Part shown: piece by piece, positions 52,839-64,000 of the stretch
How the letters are laid out: each line of letters starts with the position of its first letter
How positions within the stretch are numbered: position 1 is the stretch's first letter
Assembly: GCF_002091715.1 (NCBI RefSeq)
Contig: NZ_BDAG01000005.1
Span: forward strand, 124,001-188,000
Length of the DNA: 64,000 bases
Reading direction: 5' to 3'
Source: Pseudomonas migulae NBRC 103157
Lineage (GTDB): Bacteria; Pseudomonadota; Gammaproteobacteria; Pseudomonadales; Pseudomonadaceae
Translations under genes and position numbers: made by a program
Notes under the pieces: model-generated
Told to the model about the DNA's origin: nothing
What the model saw: the letters and a program-made list of their open reading frames with translations, nothing else
Databases searched by the model: none

Positions 52839-54836
52839 TCAGTCTTCCAGCAGCTCTTCAGCCTGACCCAGAATGTTTTCCAGGGTGAAGCCGAACTCTT
52901 CGAACAAGGCTGGCGCAGGCGCCGACTCACCGTAGGTGGTCATGCCGATGACGCGGCCTTCCAGGCCCACGTACTTGTACCAGTAGTCCGCATGGGCGGC
53001 TTCGATGGCGATACGGGCGCTGACCTGCAACGGCAGGACCGATTGCTTGTAGCCGGCATCCTGGGCATCGAACACGCTGGTGCAAGGCATCGAGACAACG
53101 CGCACCTTGCGACCTTGCTCGGTCAGCTTGTCGTAAGCCTGAACCGCCAGACCCACTTCCGAACCGGTGGCGATCAGAATCAGCTCAGGCTCGCCTGCGC
53201 AGTCCTTCAGTACGTAACCGCCACGGGAGATCTCTTCGATCTGAATCGCGTTGCGGGTTTGGTGCTGCAGGTTCTGACGCGAGAAGATCAAGGCCGAAGG
53301 ACCGTCGTTACGCTCCAGGGCGAACTTCCAGGCCACTGCCGATTCAACGGCATCGGCTGGACGCCAGGTGTCGAGGTTCGGTGTGCTGCGCAGGCTGGTC
53401 AGTTGCTCGATCGGCTGGTGAGTCGGGCCGTCTTCGCCCAGACCGATAGAGTCGTGGGTGTAGACGAACAGCACGCGCTTCTTCATCAGCGAGGCCATGC
53501 GCACGGCGTTGCGGGCGTATTCCATGAACATCAGGAAGGTCGCGCCATAAGGCACCAGACCGCCGTGCAAAGCCACGCCGTTCATGATCGCGCTCATGCC
53601 GAACTCGCGAACGCCGTAGTACACGTAGTTGCCGCTGGCGTCTTCGGCGGTGACGCCTTTGCAACCTTTCCACAGGGTCAGGTTGGAACCGGCCAGGTCA
53701 GCGGAGCCGCCGAGGAATTCCGGCAGCATCGGGCCGTAGGCATTCAGGGCGTTCTGGCTGGCTTTACGGCTGGCGATGGTTTCGCCCTTGGCCGCGACTT
53801 CAGCAATATAGGCAGACGCTTTTTCAGCGAAGTCAGCCGGCAGTTCGCCGCTCAGACGACGGACCAGTTCGTTGGCCAGCTCAGGAAAAGCCGCGGAATA
53901 GGCAGCAAAACGCTGATCCCACTCGGCTTCGACCGCAAGGCCGGCTTCCTTGGCGTCCCACTCGGCATAAATGTCGGCCGGGATTTCGAACGGACCGTGG
54001 TTCCACTTCAATGCGGTGCGGGTCAGAGCAATTTCCGCGTCACCCAACGGGGCGCCGTGGCAGTCTTCTTTACCTTGCTTGTTCGGCGAACCGAAACCGA
54101 TGGTGGTCTTGCAGCAGATCAGGGTTGGCTGCGCGCTTTTGCGTGCAGTGTCGATGGCGATCTTGATCTCTTCCGGATCATGACCGTCGACGTTGCGGAT
54201 CACCTGCCAGTTGTAGGCTTCGAAACGCTTAGGGGTGTCATCGGTGAACCAGCCTTCGACTTCGCCGTCGATGGAGATACCGTTGTCATCGTAGAAGGCG
54301 ATCAGCTTGCCCAGTCCCAACGTACCGGCCAGGGAGCCGACTTCGTGGGAAATGCCTTCCATCATGCAGCCATCACCCAGGAACACGTAGGTGTGGTGGT
54401 CGACAACGTTGTGGCCCGGACGGTTGAACTGCGCCGCCAGGACTTTTTCTGCCAGGGCGAAACCCACGGCGTTGGCCAGACCCTGGCCCAGTGGCCCGGT
54501 GGTGGTCTCGACGCCAGGGGTGTAGCCGAATTCCGGGTGGCCCGGGGTGCGGCTGTGCAGTTGGCGGAAGTTTTTCAGGTCATCGATCGACAGGTCGTAG
54601 CCGGTCAGGTGCAGCAGCGAGTAGATCAGCATCGAACCGTGACCGTTGGACAGCACGAAGCGGTCACGGTCGGCGAACGATGGATTGCTCGGGTTGTGCT
54701 TCAGGTAGTCACGCCAAAGTACTTCGGCGATATCCGCCATACCCATAGGGGCACCGGGATGGCCGCTGTTGGCTTTTTGCACGGCATCCATGCTGAGGGC
54801 ACGAATGGCGTTGGCACGCTCACGACGGCTGGGCAT
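52839..54836 (-). CDS. tkt: Transketolase
   Basis: 665 residues, full length. Thiamine-diphosphate motif [18 protein letters not shown], substrate histidine in [15 protein letters not shown], phosphate-binding FSRQNLQHQ. It moves two-carbon units in the pentose phosphate pathway. ATG at 54836 behind GGAGAACAGCG. First of the tkt-epd-pgk block, divergent from the ArsR-methyltransferase gene by 273 bases. Confidence 0.94.
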   Translation of the reverse strand: MPSRRERANAIRALSMDAVQKANSGHPGAPMGMADIAEVLWRDYLKHNPSNPSFADRDRFVLSNGHGSMLIYSLLHLTGYDLSIDDLKNFRQLHSRTPGHPEFGYTPGVETTTGPLGQGLANAVGFALAEKVLAAQFNRPGHNVVDHHTYVFLGDGCMMEGISHEVGSLAGTLGLGKLIAFYDDNGISIDGEVEGWFTDDTPKRFEAYNWQVIRNVDGHDPEEIKIAIDTARKSAQPTLICCKTTIGFGSPNKQGKEDCHGAPLGDAEIALTRTALKWNHGPFEIPADIYAEWDAKEAGLAVEAEWDQRFAAYSAAFPELANELVRRLSGELPADFAEKASAYIAEVAAKGETIASRKASQNALNAYGPMLPEFLGGSADLAGSNLTLWKGCKGVTAEDASGNYVYYGVREFGMSAIMNGVALHGGLVPYGATFLMFMEYARNAVRMASLMKKRVLFVYTHDSIGLGEDGPTHQPIEQLTSLRSTPNLDTWRPADAVESAVAWKFALERNDGPSALIFSRQNLQHQTRNAIQIEEISRGGYVLKDCAGEPELILIATGSEVGLAVQAYDKLTEQGRKVRVVSMPCTSVFDAQDAGYKQSVLPLQVSARIAIEAAHADYWYKYVGLEGRVIGMTTYGESAPAPALFEEFGFTLENILGQAEELLED

Positions 54837-55042
54837 CGCTGTTCTCCTGCGGATATTGAATCGAGAGTGAATAAAACGAAACGGAAAAAAGGCGAGCATT
54901 TTCCCTCACCGACCCGCCTCGGGGCAATGACAGATACTCATCTGAAGGCGTTTTTCCGGTGGATAAAGTCGCATTCGCCTGGTGAAACCTTTCCGCTGAC
55001 GATTTGTAGAGTGACCGTTTCCCCGAGAAGTGCCATCTATCG

Positions 55043-55070
55043 ACCAATATCAAAACTTTTTGATATTGGT
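55043..55070. promoter_or_regulatory. Probable ArsR-type operator: 13-bp perfect inverted repeat
   Basis: ACCAATATCAAAA (55043-55055) and TTTTGATATTGGT (55058-55070) form a perfect 28-bp palindrome with CT at the centre, 40 bases before the ArsR-methyltransferase start. ArsR regulators bind such AT-rich palindromes near their own promoters. The rest of 54837-55109 shows no riboswitch-like element. Confidence 0.75.
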
Positions 55071-55109
55071 CTTGCAGGGATTTCTGACCATCACTAGACT
55101 GCTGGCCCT

Positions 55110-56105
55110 ATGAATTTACGCGTGCCTTCCATTCAACATGACGAGTGCGATGAGCTGGCGGCCCTGTGCAAGGCCGGCGGCGATCCTCTGCGGCTGAATG
55201 TATTGCGCGCGCTGGCCAACGATTCGTTTGGCGTACTGGAACTGGCGCAGATCTTCGGCATCGGCCAGTCGGGCATGAGTCATCACCTCAAGGTGCTGGC
55301 CCAGGCCGACCTGGTGGCAACCCGCCGTGAAGGCAATGCGATTTTCTACCGTCGCGCCCTGCCCCACACCGATCTGCTGGGCGGCAAGTTGCACGCTGCA
55401 CTGCTCGAAGAAGTGGACAACCTGACCCTGCCTGCTGAAGTGCAGTCGCGGATCGGTCAGGTCCACGGGCAACGGGCGGCGGCCAGCCAGGACTTTTTCT
55501 CACGGGTCGCGGAGAAGTTTCGTGCCCAGCAGGACTTGATTGCCGGCCTGCCGCAGTACCGCGAAAGCGTGGTGGCCTTGCTCGACAAACTAAGCTTCAG
55601 TGAAGGGGCCACGGCCATTGAAGTCGGCCCTGGCGACGGCGCTTTTCTGCCGGAACTGGCGCGCCGCTTCACGCACGTCACGGCGCTGGACAACAGCACG
55701 GCGATGCTCGAACTGGCACGCCAGGTCTGCGAACGCGAAACGCTGGCTAACGTCAGCCTGCAACTGGCCGATGCATTGAATGGTGTCAGCCTCAAGGCCG
55801 ATTGCGTTGTACTGAACATGGTGCTGCACCATTTTGCCGCGCCGGCCGATGCGCTCAAGCACATGGCCAATTTGCTGCAACCGGGCGGTAGCCTGCTCGT
55901 GACAGAGTTATGTAGCCACAACCAGAGTTGGGCCAGGGAGGCCTGCGGTGATCTCTGGTTGGGGTTTGAACAGGACGATCTGGCCCGTTGGGCCACCGCT
56001 GCGGGACTCGTTCCCGGGGAAAGCCTCTATGTAGGCTTACGTAATGGTTTCCAGATTCAGGTCCGCCACTTTCAGCGGCCGACTGGCGACACTCACCATC
56101 GGTAA
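55110..56105 (+). CDS. ArsR-family regulator fused to a SAM-dependent methyltransferase
   Basis: 331 residues: N-terminal ArsR winged helix (~12-95; DPLRLNVLRALANDSFGVLELAQIFGIGQSGMSHHLKVL) and C-terminal class I methyltransferase (~135-310; motif I AIEVGPGDGAFLPEL, then VTALDNSTAM and VVLNMVLHHFAAP). It lies 18 bases before metK, whose product makes S-adenosylmethionine, so it may sense SAM or a related compound and control metK. No metal-binding cysteine pair of classic arsenic sensors is present. Matches PA0547-type genes. Confidence 0.85.
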   Translation: MNLRVPSIQHDECDELAALCKAGGDPLRLNVLRALANDSFGVLELAQIFGIGQSGMSHHLKVLAQADLVATRREGNAIFYRRALPHTDLLGGKLHAALLEEVDNLTLPAEVQSRIGQVHGQRAAASQDFFSRVAEKFRAQQDLIAGLPQYRESVVALLDKLSFSEGATAIEVGPGDGAFLPELARRFTHVTALDNSTAMLELARQVCERETLANVSLQLADALNGVSLKADCVVLNMVLHHFAAPADALKHMANLLQPGGSLLVTELCSHNQSWAREACGDLWLGFEQDDLARWATAAGLVPGESLYVGLRNGFQIQVRHFQRPTGDTHHR

Positions 56106-56123
56106 ATTCAGGAAAAAATCGAG

Positions 56124-57314
<1,191 letters not shown>

Positions 57315-57332
57315 GACTTCCCCAGCGGTACC

Positions 57333-57367
57333 AAAAGCCCTGCACGGTTCGCCGTGCGGGGCTTTTT
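57333..57367 (+). terminator. Terminator after metK
   Basis: AAAAGCCCTGCACGG, loop TTCG, CCGTGCGGGGCTTTTT. G/C-rich stem with one G-T pair and a T-run. Confidence 0.92.
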
Positions 57368-57468
57368 ATTGCCAGAAATCCTTTTGATCTTCCTGTGTCG
57401 AAACACACCGAAAAACATCCTCGCTGCCAAAGCCAGAAAGCTGACTAACCTTGAAAGCATCCCCCTGA

Positions 57469-59157
<1,689 letters not shown>

Positions 59158-59257
59158 CGACCGCAGGTGCTCGCCCACCCGGGAACCCAAAGGTGCCGAT
59201 GGGCTCAAACGCCCATCGCCATACCGATCCGATTTGCACTTTGTACATGGAGCTTTT

Positions 59258-59653
59258 ATGAAATTCCTTTCACCGCTCGCCCTGCTGACTCTTTGCGGTG
59301 TGATGGCCGCTCCGCTGATGGCCGCCGAAGAGGCCCCGGGCCTGACCGGTTGCGCCGCCAAGAAACAGAGCATCATCAATCAGATCGAACTGGCCAAATC
59401 CCACGGCAACGCCGATCAGCAGGCGGGCCTGGAAACCGCTTTGAGCGAAGTCACCGCTCATTGCACTGACGCCTCGCTGAAAAAGGAACGGGAGAACAAG
59501 GTTCTCGACGCCAAACATGAAGTCAGCCAACGTCAGGCAGACCTGGACAAAGCCATGAAGAAAGGCGATCCCGAGAAGATCAACAAGCGTAAAGACAAAC
59601 TCGCCGAATCCCGCAAGGAATTGCAGGATGCGCTGGATGAGCTGGATAAATAA
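59258..59653 (+). CDS. DUF1090 periplasmic protein
   Basis: 131 residues with signal peptide (MKFLSPLALLTLCGVMAAPLMA). The mature part has two cysteines (GLTGCAAKK, VTAHCTDAS) and a long charged helix likely to be coiled coil (NKVLDAKHEVSQRQADLDKAM...). This matches DUF1090 (YqjC-like) proteins of unknown function. ATG at 59258 behind ATGGAGC; codons back to 59120 overlap ligB and are rejected. Confidence 0.8.
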   Translation: MKFLSPLALLTLCGVMAAPLMAAEEAPGLTGCAAKKQSIINQIELAKSHGNADQQAGLETALSEVTAHCTDASLKKERENKVLDAKHEVSQRQADLDKAMKKGDPEKINKRKDKLAESRKELQDALDELDK

Positions 59654-59695
59654 AAGCAGCGACCTTTCCCGGATCTTTAGTGCTCTGGCTGATGC

Positions 59696-59762
59696 CTTCG
59701 CGAGCAAGCCCGCTCCCACAGGGCATGCATTTCAAATGTGGGAGCGGGCTTGCTCGCGAAAG
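59696..59762. repeat. REP inverted pair
   Basis: Perfect arms 59696-59720 and 59737-59762, GAGCGGGCTTGCTCGCGAAAG family, 16-base loop; between convergent genes. Confidence 0.92.
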
Positions 59763-59783
59763 CGTCAGACAAAGCGCTGCAAA

Positions 59784-60233
59784 TCAATGATCCCGAAACT
59801 CTTTATGACAGGCACTGCAGGCATCTTCGACTTTCTGCACCGCCGGCCCGAGGTTACTGGCCTTGTAAGGCTGGACCTTGCTGGCAATCACCAATTCACC
59901 GGTGCTGGCTTCAAGGGTGCGGGCCATTTCCTGAAAGCGTGCCTGTTTCTGCCAGACATCGCTTTTGGCACTGGTGTGATCATCTTCGCGCACCTGAGGA
60001 AAATGCTTCCACGGCTCATGGGACAGCGCATCGAGCTTCACCGCGCCGTCAGCGAACTTCGGACCGTCGAATGGAATGCGGCCGCGCAACATGCCGCCCA
60101 GGTCTTCGCCGGTCTTGAGCATTTGCTTGAAGATCGCCTTGCGCTGGCCCAGTGGCGAGTTCGGGTCGACACCGCCACACGCAGACAACGTCAGGCAGGC
60201 CAGCAATACAACGGAAAGTCTTTTAAATGTCAT
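59784..60233 (-). CDS. Cytochrome c'-like (class II) lipoprotein
   Basis: 149 residues with a lipoprotein signal (LACLTLSACGG; Cys ~19). The mature helical bundle ends in VEDACSACHKEFRD, the C-terminal C-x-x-C-H haem site typical of class II cytochromes c. Likely membrane-anchored in the periplasm; possible electron carrier or gas-binding protein. Start ATG at 60233, 128 bases from the divergent mltA. Confidence 0.85.
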   Translation of the reverse strand: MTFKRLSVVLLACLTLSACGGVDPNSPLGQRKAIFKQMLKTGEDLGGMLRGRIPFDGPKFADGAVKLDALSHEPWKHFPQVREDDHTSAKSDVWQKQARFQEMARTLEASTGELVIASKVQPYKASNLGPAVQKVEDACSACHKEFRDH

Positions 60234-60361
60234 GGTGGCTTCAGGTCACGGGAAACGGCGGCCAGTATCCTCGCGTCACCGACAAACACCAATAGCCCTA
60301 TTATCAATACGGGTTGTTCGAGTGCAGGGAGCACTCGCGCAACCGGCAAAGGAATTACTCC

Positions 60362-61534
60362 ATGAACAGCCGTTTCAAGGCATGGCGCCCTCGCCTCGCC
60401 TGGACCCTCCCGATAGTGGCCGTGCTTGCAGGCTGCACCGGTGGTGACAACAACAAACCGAAAACCCACGCACTGGCGACGTATTCCAGCGCCACCTGGG
60501 AAGCCCTGCCCGCAGTGTCCGATAACGACCTGGTTGCCGGTTTCGGTTCGTGGCGTAGCGCCTGCACCCGACTCAAGGCCGATCCGGTCTGGGGCCCGAC
60601 CTGCGCCGCTGCCGCCAATGTGCCGCAAACCGCCACCGATATTCGCGGCTTCCTCAAACAGAACCTCGACGTCTACGGCCTGCGTGCCGCCAACGACAAC
60701 CCCAACGGGTTGATCACCGGTTACTACGAACCGGTCTACCCCGGCAGCCTGACCCAGACCGCTGTGGCGAATATCCCGGTGTATGGCGTGCCCGAAGACA
60801 TGATCATTGTCTCCCTGGACAGCATTTACCCGGAGCTTAAAGGCAAACGCCTGCGCGGACGGCTCGAAGGCCGCGTGCTCAAGCCTTACGACGATGCGGC
60901 AACGATCGAAACCAAAGGGGTCAAGGCGCCGGTGGTGGCGTGGCTGACCGATCCGATGAACCTGCAATTCCTGCAAATCCAGGGCTCGGGTCGCATCCAG
61001 CTCAATGACGGCCGCCAGTTGCGCATCGCGTACGCCGACCAGAATGGCCATCCCTATCGACCGATCGGCCGCTGGCTGGTGGAACAAGGCGAACTGAAAA
61101 AAGAAGACGTGACCATGGGTGCGATCAGCAACTGGGCCAAGGCCAACCCGACGCGCATTCCGGAACTGCTCGGCAGCAACCCCAGCTATGTGTTCTTCAC
61201 TCGCAACCCGGACAGCAACGAAGGCCCTCGCGGCTCGCTGAATGTTCCGTTGACCGCAGGTTATAGCGCCGCAGTCGACCGCAAAGTGATTCCACTGGGC
61301 AGTCTGATGTGGTTATCCACAACGCGGCCGGACGGCACGGCGCTGGTTCGTCCAGTGGCGGCCCAGGACACCGGCGGTGCGATTGCCGGTGAAGTTCGGG
61401 CGGATCTGTTCTGGGGCACCGGGGAAGCGGCCGGGCAATTGGCTGGCGACATGAAACAGCAGGGGCAGATCTGGATGCTGTGGCCCAAAGGGGCAGCATT
61501 GCCGCAAGTGCCGCAGGTGGCCGACAAGCTCTAA
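60362..61534 (+). CDS. mltA: Membrane-bound lytic murein transglycosylase A
   Basis: 390 residues: lipoprotein signal (LPIVAVLAGCTGG; Cys ~22), the MltA domain (ITGYYEPVYPGS, IQGSGRIQLNDGRQLRIAYADQNGHPY) and a C-terminal 3D domain with the catalytic Asp in VAAQDTGGAIAGEVRADLFWG. It cleaves peptidoglycan at the outer membrane. ATG at 60362; codons back to 60314 are not supported. Confidence 0.92.
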   Translation: MNSRFKAWRPRLAWTLPIVAVLAGCTGGDNNKPKTHALATYSSATWEALPAVSDNDLVAGFGSWRSACTRLKADPVWGPTCAAAANVPQTATDIRGFLKQNLDVYGLRAANDNPNGLITGYYEPVYPGSLTQTAVANIPVYGVPEDMIIVSLDSIYPELKGKRLRGRLEGRVLKPYDDAATIETKGVKAPVVAWLTDPMNLQFLQIQGSGRIQLNDGRQLRIAYADQNGHPYRPIGRWLVEQGELKKEDVTMGAISNWAKANPTRIPELLGSNPSYVFFTRNPDSNEGPRGSLNVPLTAGYSAAVDRKVIPLGSLMWLSTTRPDGTALVRPVAAQDTGGAIAGEVRADLFWGTGEAAGQLAGDMKQQGQIWMLWPKGAALPQVPQVADKL

Positions 61535-61537
61535 AGT

Positions 61538-61631
61538 CAAAAGATCGCAGGCTTCGCCAGCGCCTACATTGATCGGGTTCGCCGCAGACGCATCGATCGT
61601 TGTAGGCGCTGGCGAAGCCTGCGATCTTTTG
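61538..61631. repeat. Hairpin repeat of the GGCTTCGCCAGCGCC family
   Basis: Perfect 31-bp arms 61538-61568 and 61601-61631, CAAAAGATCGCAGGCTTCGC type, a relative of the GATCGCAGCC repeats at 19541 and 44557. Between convergent mltA and the MAPEG gene, so it probably ends both transcripts. Confidence 0.92.
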
Positions 61632-61640
61632 ATGTGGCTC

Positions 61641-62024
61641 TTAAGCAGAAACCACAAAGAGACTGACAATCAGCCCCAGCCCCACAAACCACACCAACGA
61701 CCGCAAAATATGCCAGTCCGCCAGGTAGCAAATGATGTACAGCAACCGGCTGGTGATAAACAAAACCGACAACACATTGATGGTCACCAGTTCGGCATTG
61801 CCCGCCAGATGCGCCACGATCACCGCCGCAGCGAACGCCGGGAAGATTTCAAAACTGTTCAGTTGCGCCGCATTCGCGCGCCTGCCCAAACCTTCCAGCG
61901 AATCAAGAAAATCCCGGGGGTCATGGTTGTCTCTCAACCGGTAACCGCCACTGATCTTGGCCACGCCCGTGCACAGGAAAGGCAGGAAAATCGCGATCAA
62001 AATGCACCACAAAGCAACCGTCAT
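61641..62024 (-). CDS. MAPEG-family membrane protein
   Basis: 127 residues with four predicted membrane helices (ALWCILIAIFLPFLCTGVA, SFEIFPAFAAAVIVAHLAG, ITINVLSVLFITSRLLYIICYLA-like, SLVWFVGLGLIVSLFVV). The R-A-N-A-A-Q-x-N-x-F-E motif (RANAAQLNSFEIFPAF) is the MAPEG hallmark, so a glutathione-linked role is possible but unproven. ATG at 62024 behind AAGGGATGA. Confidence 0.85.
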   Translation of the reverse strand: MTVALWCILIAIFLPFLCTGVAKISGGYRLRDNHDPRDFLDSLEGLGRRANAAQLNSFEIFPAFAAAVIVAHLAGNAELVTINVLSVLFITSRLLYIICYLADWHILRSLVWFVGLGLIVSLFVVSA

Positions 62025-62079
62025 AAAGTCATCCCTTCTTCAAGTTTCATGTGTCGAGCGTTCGTCGACAGTGAGCCAG

Positions 62080-62913
62080 TCAAAACTTCATCACCAACAT
62101 ACCGATCAACACCAGCCCACAAGCAAGGAGCCGAGGCCGGCCGAAAGGTTCTTTCAGGTAGCGCATGCCAAACAGCACCACCAGAATCACGCTGATTTCG
62201 CGCAAGGCCGCGGCCTCGGCAATCGAACCCAGCAGCATCGCCCACAGCACCAGAGCGTAGCTGAACAACACGCAAAACCCGACCGCCAACCCCAGTCGCC
62301 ACTGTTCACGCCAGAACAGTATGAACGCCGGGCGTTTGCGCACCAGTGCCAGCAACGGAAACGGCCAGGCGCTGAGTAAGGTCACCCAGACCAGGTAATC
62401 CAGCGGATGCGCCCAGCGCCGCAACGCCTGACCGTCGATAAAGGTGTAGCAGCCGATGCACAGACCGATCAGTGCGACCACCGGCAGCATCGACCACGGC
62501 AGACGTGTGCCGCCACCGCCCTGCCACAGCAAGCACAGCATGCCGAACGGAATCAGCAGGATTCCGAAGATCTGCTGAGGGGTCAGCACTTCTCCGGCAA
62601 AGATCAGCGTCAGCGCCAGCACCACCAGCGGCGACAGCCCACGCATCAATGGATAGACCAGCCCCAGATCGCCGACCCGATAGGCCTGAATCAGCAAATA
62701 GCGATAGAGCAATTCGAACGCCGCCGACGCCAGGATCCACGGCCAGATTTCAATCGGCGGCAACGCCACGAAAGGCAGCATCAGGGCGACAAACAACATC
62801 GCCACGCTGTCCATGCAGGCCACGACCAACAACCGTTCCGCGCTGAATTTAATCAGCGTATTCCACGCCGCGTGCAACAGCGCCGCCACCAACACCAAAG
62901 CCGTCGCAAGCAC
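62080..62913 (-). CDS. EamA-family (drug/metabolite) transporter
   Basis: 277 residues with ten membrane helices in two EamA repeats (AALLHAAWNTLIKFSAE near the start, AEAAALREISVILVVLFGMRYLKEPFGRPR near the end). Substrate unknown. Start is GTG at 62913, with AAGGAG 6 bases upstream. It lies 55 bases upstream of the MAPEG gene on the same strand and may be co-transcribed. Confidence 0.85.
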   Translation of the reverse strand: MLATALVLVAALLHAAWNTLIKFSAERLLVVACMDSVAMLFVALMLPFVALPPIEIWPWILASAAFELLYRYLLIQAYRVGDLGLVYPLMRGLSPLVVLALTLIFAGEVLTPQQIFGILLIPFGMLCLLWQGGGGTRLPWSMLPVVALIGLCIGCYTFIDGQALRRWAHPLDYLVWVTLLSAWPFPLLALVRKRPAFILFWREQWRLGLAVGFCVLFSYALVLWAMLLGSIAEAAALREISVILVVLFGMRYLKEPFGRPRLLACGLVLIGMLVMKF

Positions 62914-62945
62914 GGCACGCTCCTTTTGTAACCGCCGCGATTCCT

Positions 62946-63045
62946 TGTAGGAGCGAGCATACTCGCGAAGAACGTCGAGACACCGCGTTTAAACAGAAAG
63001 CACGCGTTATCGTTGACGACCATCGCGAGCAAGCTCGCTCCTACA
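62946..63045. repeat. Inverted pair, GTAGGAGCGAGC variant REP
   Basis: Arms 62946-62970 (TGTAGGAGCGAGCATACTCG) and 63021-63045 (CGAGCAAGCTCGCTCCTACA), four mismatches in all. The only GAGCGAGC-type copy in the window. Bases 63046-63228 hold no other element I can support. Confidence 0.8.
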
Positions 63046-63228
63046 GTGATCGGGGAGAATTGATTCGCCATATGTCAGCAGCTGTTTATACTGCAAGCGA
63101 CCACGCCGCACTCAGTTGCGCTCAGACTAATTCCAATAATTTCTGCCTCAGCCCGCTCTCCTCGAGAACGGTCGTCGGCATGCGTATGCCTGATCACAGC
63201 GTCAAGACTACCGACAGAGACCGTGCGC

Positions 63229-64000
63229 ATGCCACTCGCTTTGCTTGCCCTCGCTGTTGCCGCGTTCGGCATCGGCACCACTGAATTCGTCATCATGGGC
63301 CTGCTGCCCGACGTCGCTCGCGACCTTGCCGTGAGCATTCCCGACGCCGGCCTGCTGATCACCGGTTACGCCCTGGGCGTGGTGTTCGGCGCGCCGATCC
63401 TCGCGGTCGGCACCGCCAACATGCCGCGCAAAGCCACGCTGCTGGGCATGACGCTGATGTTTATCTTCGGCAACATCCTGTGTGCACTGGCGCCGAACTA
63501 CGCCACGCTGATGGCCGCGCGCGTGATTACTGCACTGTGCCATGGCGCATTTTTTGGCATCGGTTCGGTGGTCGCCGCCGGCCTGGTGGCACCGAACAAA
63601 CGGGCCCAGGCGATTGCCATGATGTTCACCGGCCTCACGCTGGCCAACGTGCTCGGCGTGCCGTTGGGTACCGCACTCGGGCAATACGCCGGTTGGCGTT
63701 CGACGTTCTGGGCGGTGTCGGTGATCGGGGTGATTGCCGCGATCGCGCAATGGGTCTGGCTGCCGAAGAACATCGCCATGGACAAGGCCAACCTGGCCAG
63801 CGAGTTCAAAGTGCTGGGCAAGGTCAATGTGCTGCTGGCACTGGGCATGAGCGTATTGGCATCGACCAGTCTGTTCAGCGTGTTCACTTACATCGCGCCG
63901 ATCCTGCAGGACATCACCGGCGTCAGCCCCCATGGCGTGACCATCATGCTGCTGTTGTTTGGCGTGGGTCTGACGGCGGGCAGCATGCTCGGCGGTCGAT
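63229..64000 (+). CDS. MFS transporter, DHA1 type (5' part; runs off the window)
   Basis: At least 257 residues, cut by the right edge. About eight membrane helices so far; AVAAFGIGTTEFVIMGLLPDVA in helix 1 and CHGAFFGIGSVVAAGLV in helix 4 are typical of AraJ/YdhP-like sugar- or drug-efflux members. Substrate unknown. ATG at 63229; GTG at 63223 in the same frame is an alternative, and neither has a strong ribosome-binding site. Divergent from the EamA gene. Confidence 0.85.
   Translation, partial: MPLALLALAVAAFGIGTTEFVIMGLLPDVARDLAVSIPDAGLLITGYALGVVFGAPILAVGTANMPRKATLLGMTLMFIFGNILCALAPNYATLMAARVITALCHGAFFGIGSVVAAGLVAPNKRAQAIAMMFTGLTLANVLGVPLGTALGQYAGWRSTFWAVSVIGVIAAIAQWVWLPKNIAMDKANLASEFKVLGKVNVLLALGMSVLASTSLFSVFTYIAPILQDITGVSPHGVTIMLLLFGVGLTAGSMLGGR

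Noticed and set aside
51660..55097. An 1145-codon open frame opposite epd and tkt
   Set aside because: Same antisense shadow effect; both opposing genes are certain.
54837..55109. Search for a SAM or SAH riboswitch upstream of the ArsR-methyltransferase-metK unit
   Set aside because: No conserved riboswitch-like helices seen; the only clear structure is the operator-like palindrome.

Overview
This 64 kb window is a chromosomal segment of a Pseudomonas, most likely of the P. fluorescens group. The reasons are the high-GC coding style, protein and gene-order similarity to the choline/carnitine/glycine-betaine region of P. aeruginosa, a second block in the pseudomonad order metK - arsR-type regulator - tktA - epd - pgk - fba, and 23 paired REP-type inverted repeats (families built on GAGCGGGCTTGCTCGCGA, GAGCCGGCTTGCTGGCGA, GCTGCCGAAGGCTGCGATC and two others). 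No prophage, insertion sequence, CRISPR array, rRNA or tRNA was seen. These identities come from reading sequences and remembered families; no database search was run.

Region 1 (1-32.7 kb) is a dense quaternary-amine catabolism island. It starts with the 3' end of gbcA (glycine betaine monooxygenase). A convergent intergenic region follows with four directly repeated perfect DnaA boxes. A minus-strand operon (10949 to 3194) encodes an M19-dipeptidase-like protein, a DUF5943 protein, DgcA and DgcB (dimethylglycine demethylation) and a dedicated ETF pair. Then come an LprI-type protein, a RelE/Xre toxin-antitoxin pair and a DUF3010 protein. The carnitine locus follows: regulator CdhR, divergent from caiX-cdhC-cdhA-cdhB and a gamma-butyrobetaine dioxygenase. 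GbdR (regulator of betaine catabolism), SdaB (serine deaminase), the choline/betaine/carnitine ABC transporter CbcXWV, the BCCT transporter BetT, and betIBA (choline to glycine betaine) complete it. Together they take up choline, carnitine and gamma-butyrobetaine, convert them to glycine betaine, demethylate it stepwise, and deaminate the serine formed downstream.

Region 2 (32.9-47.3 kb) is mixed housekeeping and accessory: a TldD/TldE-like metalloprotease pair, a DHA2-type MFS exporter, DbpA RNA helicase, a BaiN/YhiN flavoprotein, a YccS-type membrane protein, a periplasmic amino-acid-binding protein, an ElaA acetyltransferase, a small winged-helix protein, a YgjP-like metallopeptidase and a REC-PAS-GGDEF-EAL protein.

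Region 3 (47.6-64 kb) has a PL7 alginate lyase and the central-carbon block fba, two small lipoproteins (one MliC-like), pgk, epd and tkt. Divergent from it are an ArsR-methyltransferase regulator and metK. LigB with a signal peptide, a DUF1090 protein, a cytochrome c'-like lipoprotein, MltA, a MAPEG protein, an EamA transporter and a truncated MFS gene follow.

The observations most worth following are: the four-copy DnaA-box tandem array (698-1231); loss of most metal ligands in the 'dipeptidase' of the dgc operon; a missing iron-sulfur cysteine in DgcA; 21-bp-spaced direct repeats that look like CdhR and GbdR operators; a sigma-54 promoter for gbdR; a 28-bp palindrome before the ArsR-methyltransferase gene; and a minus-strand terminator that may end an unannotated small RNA near 19.0 kb.
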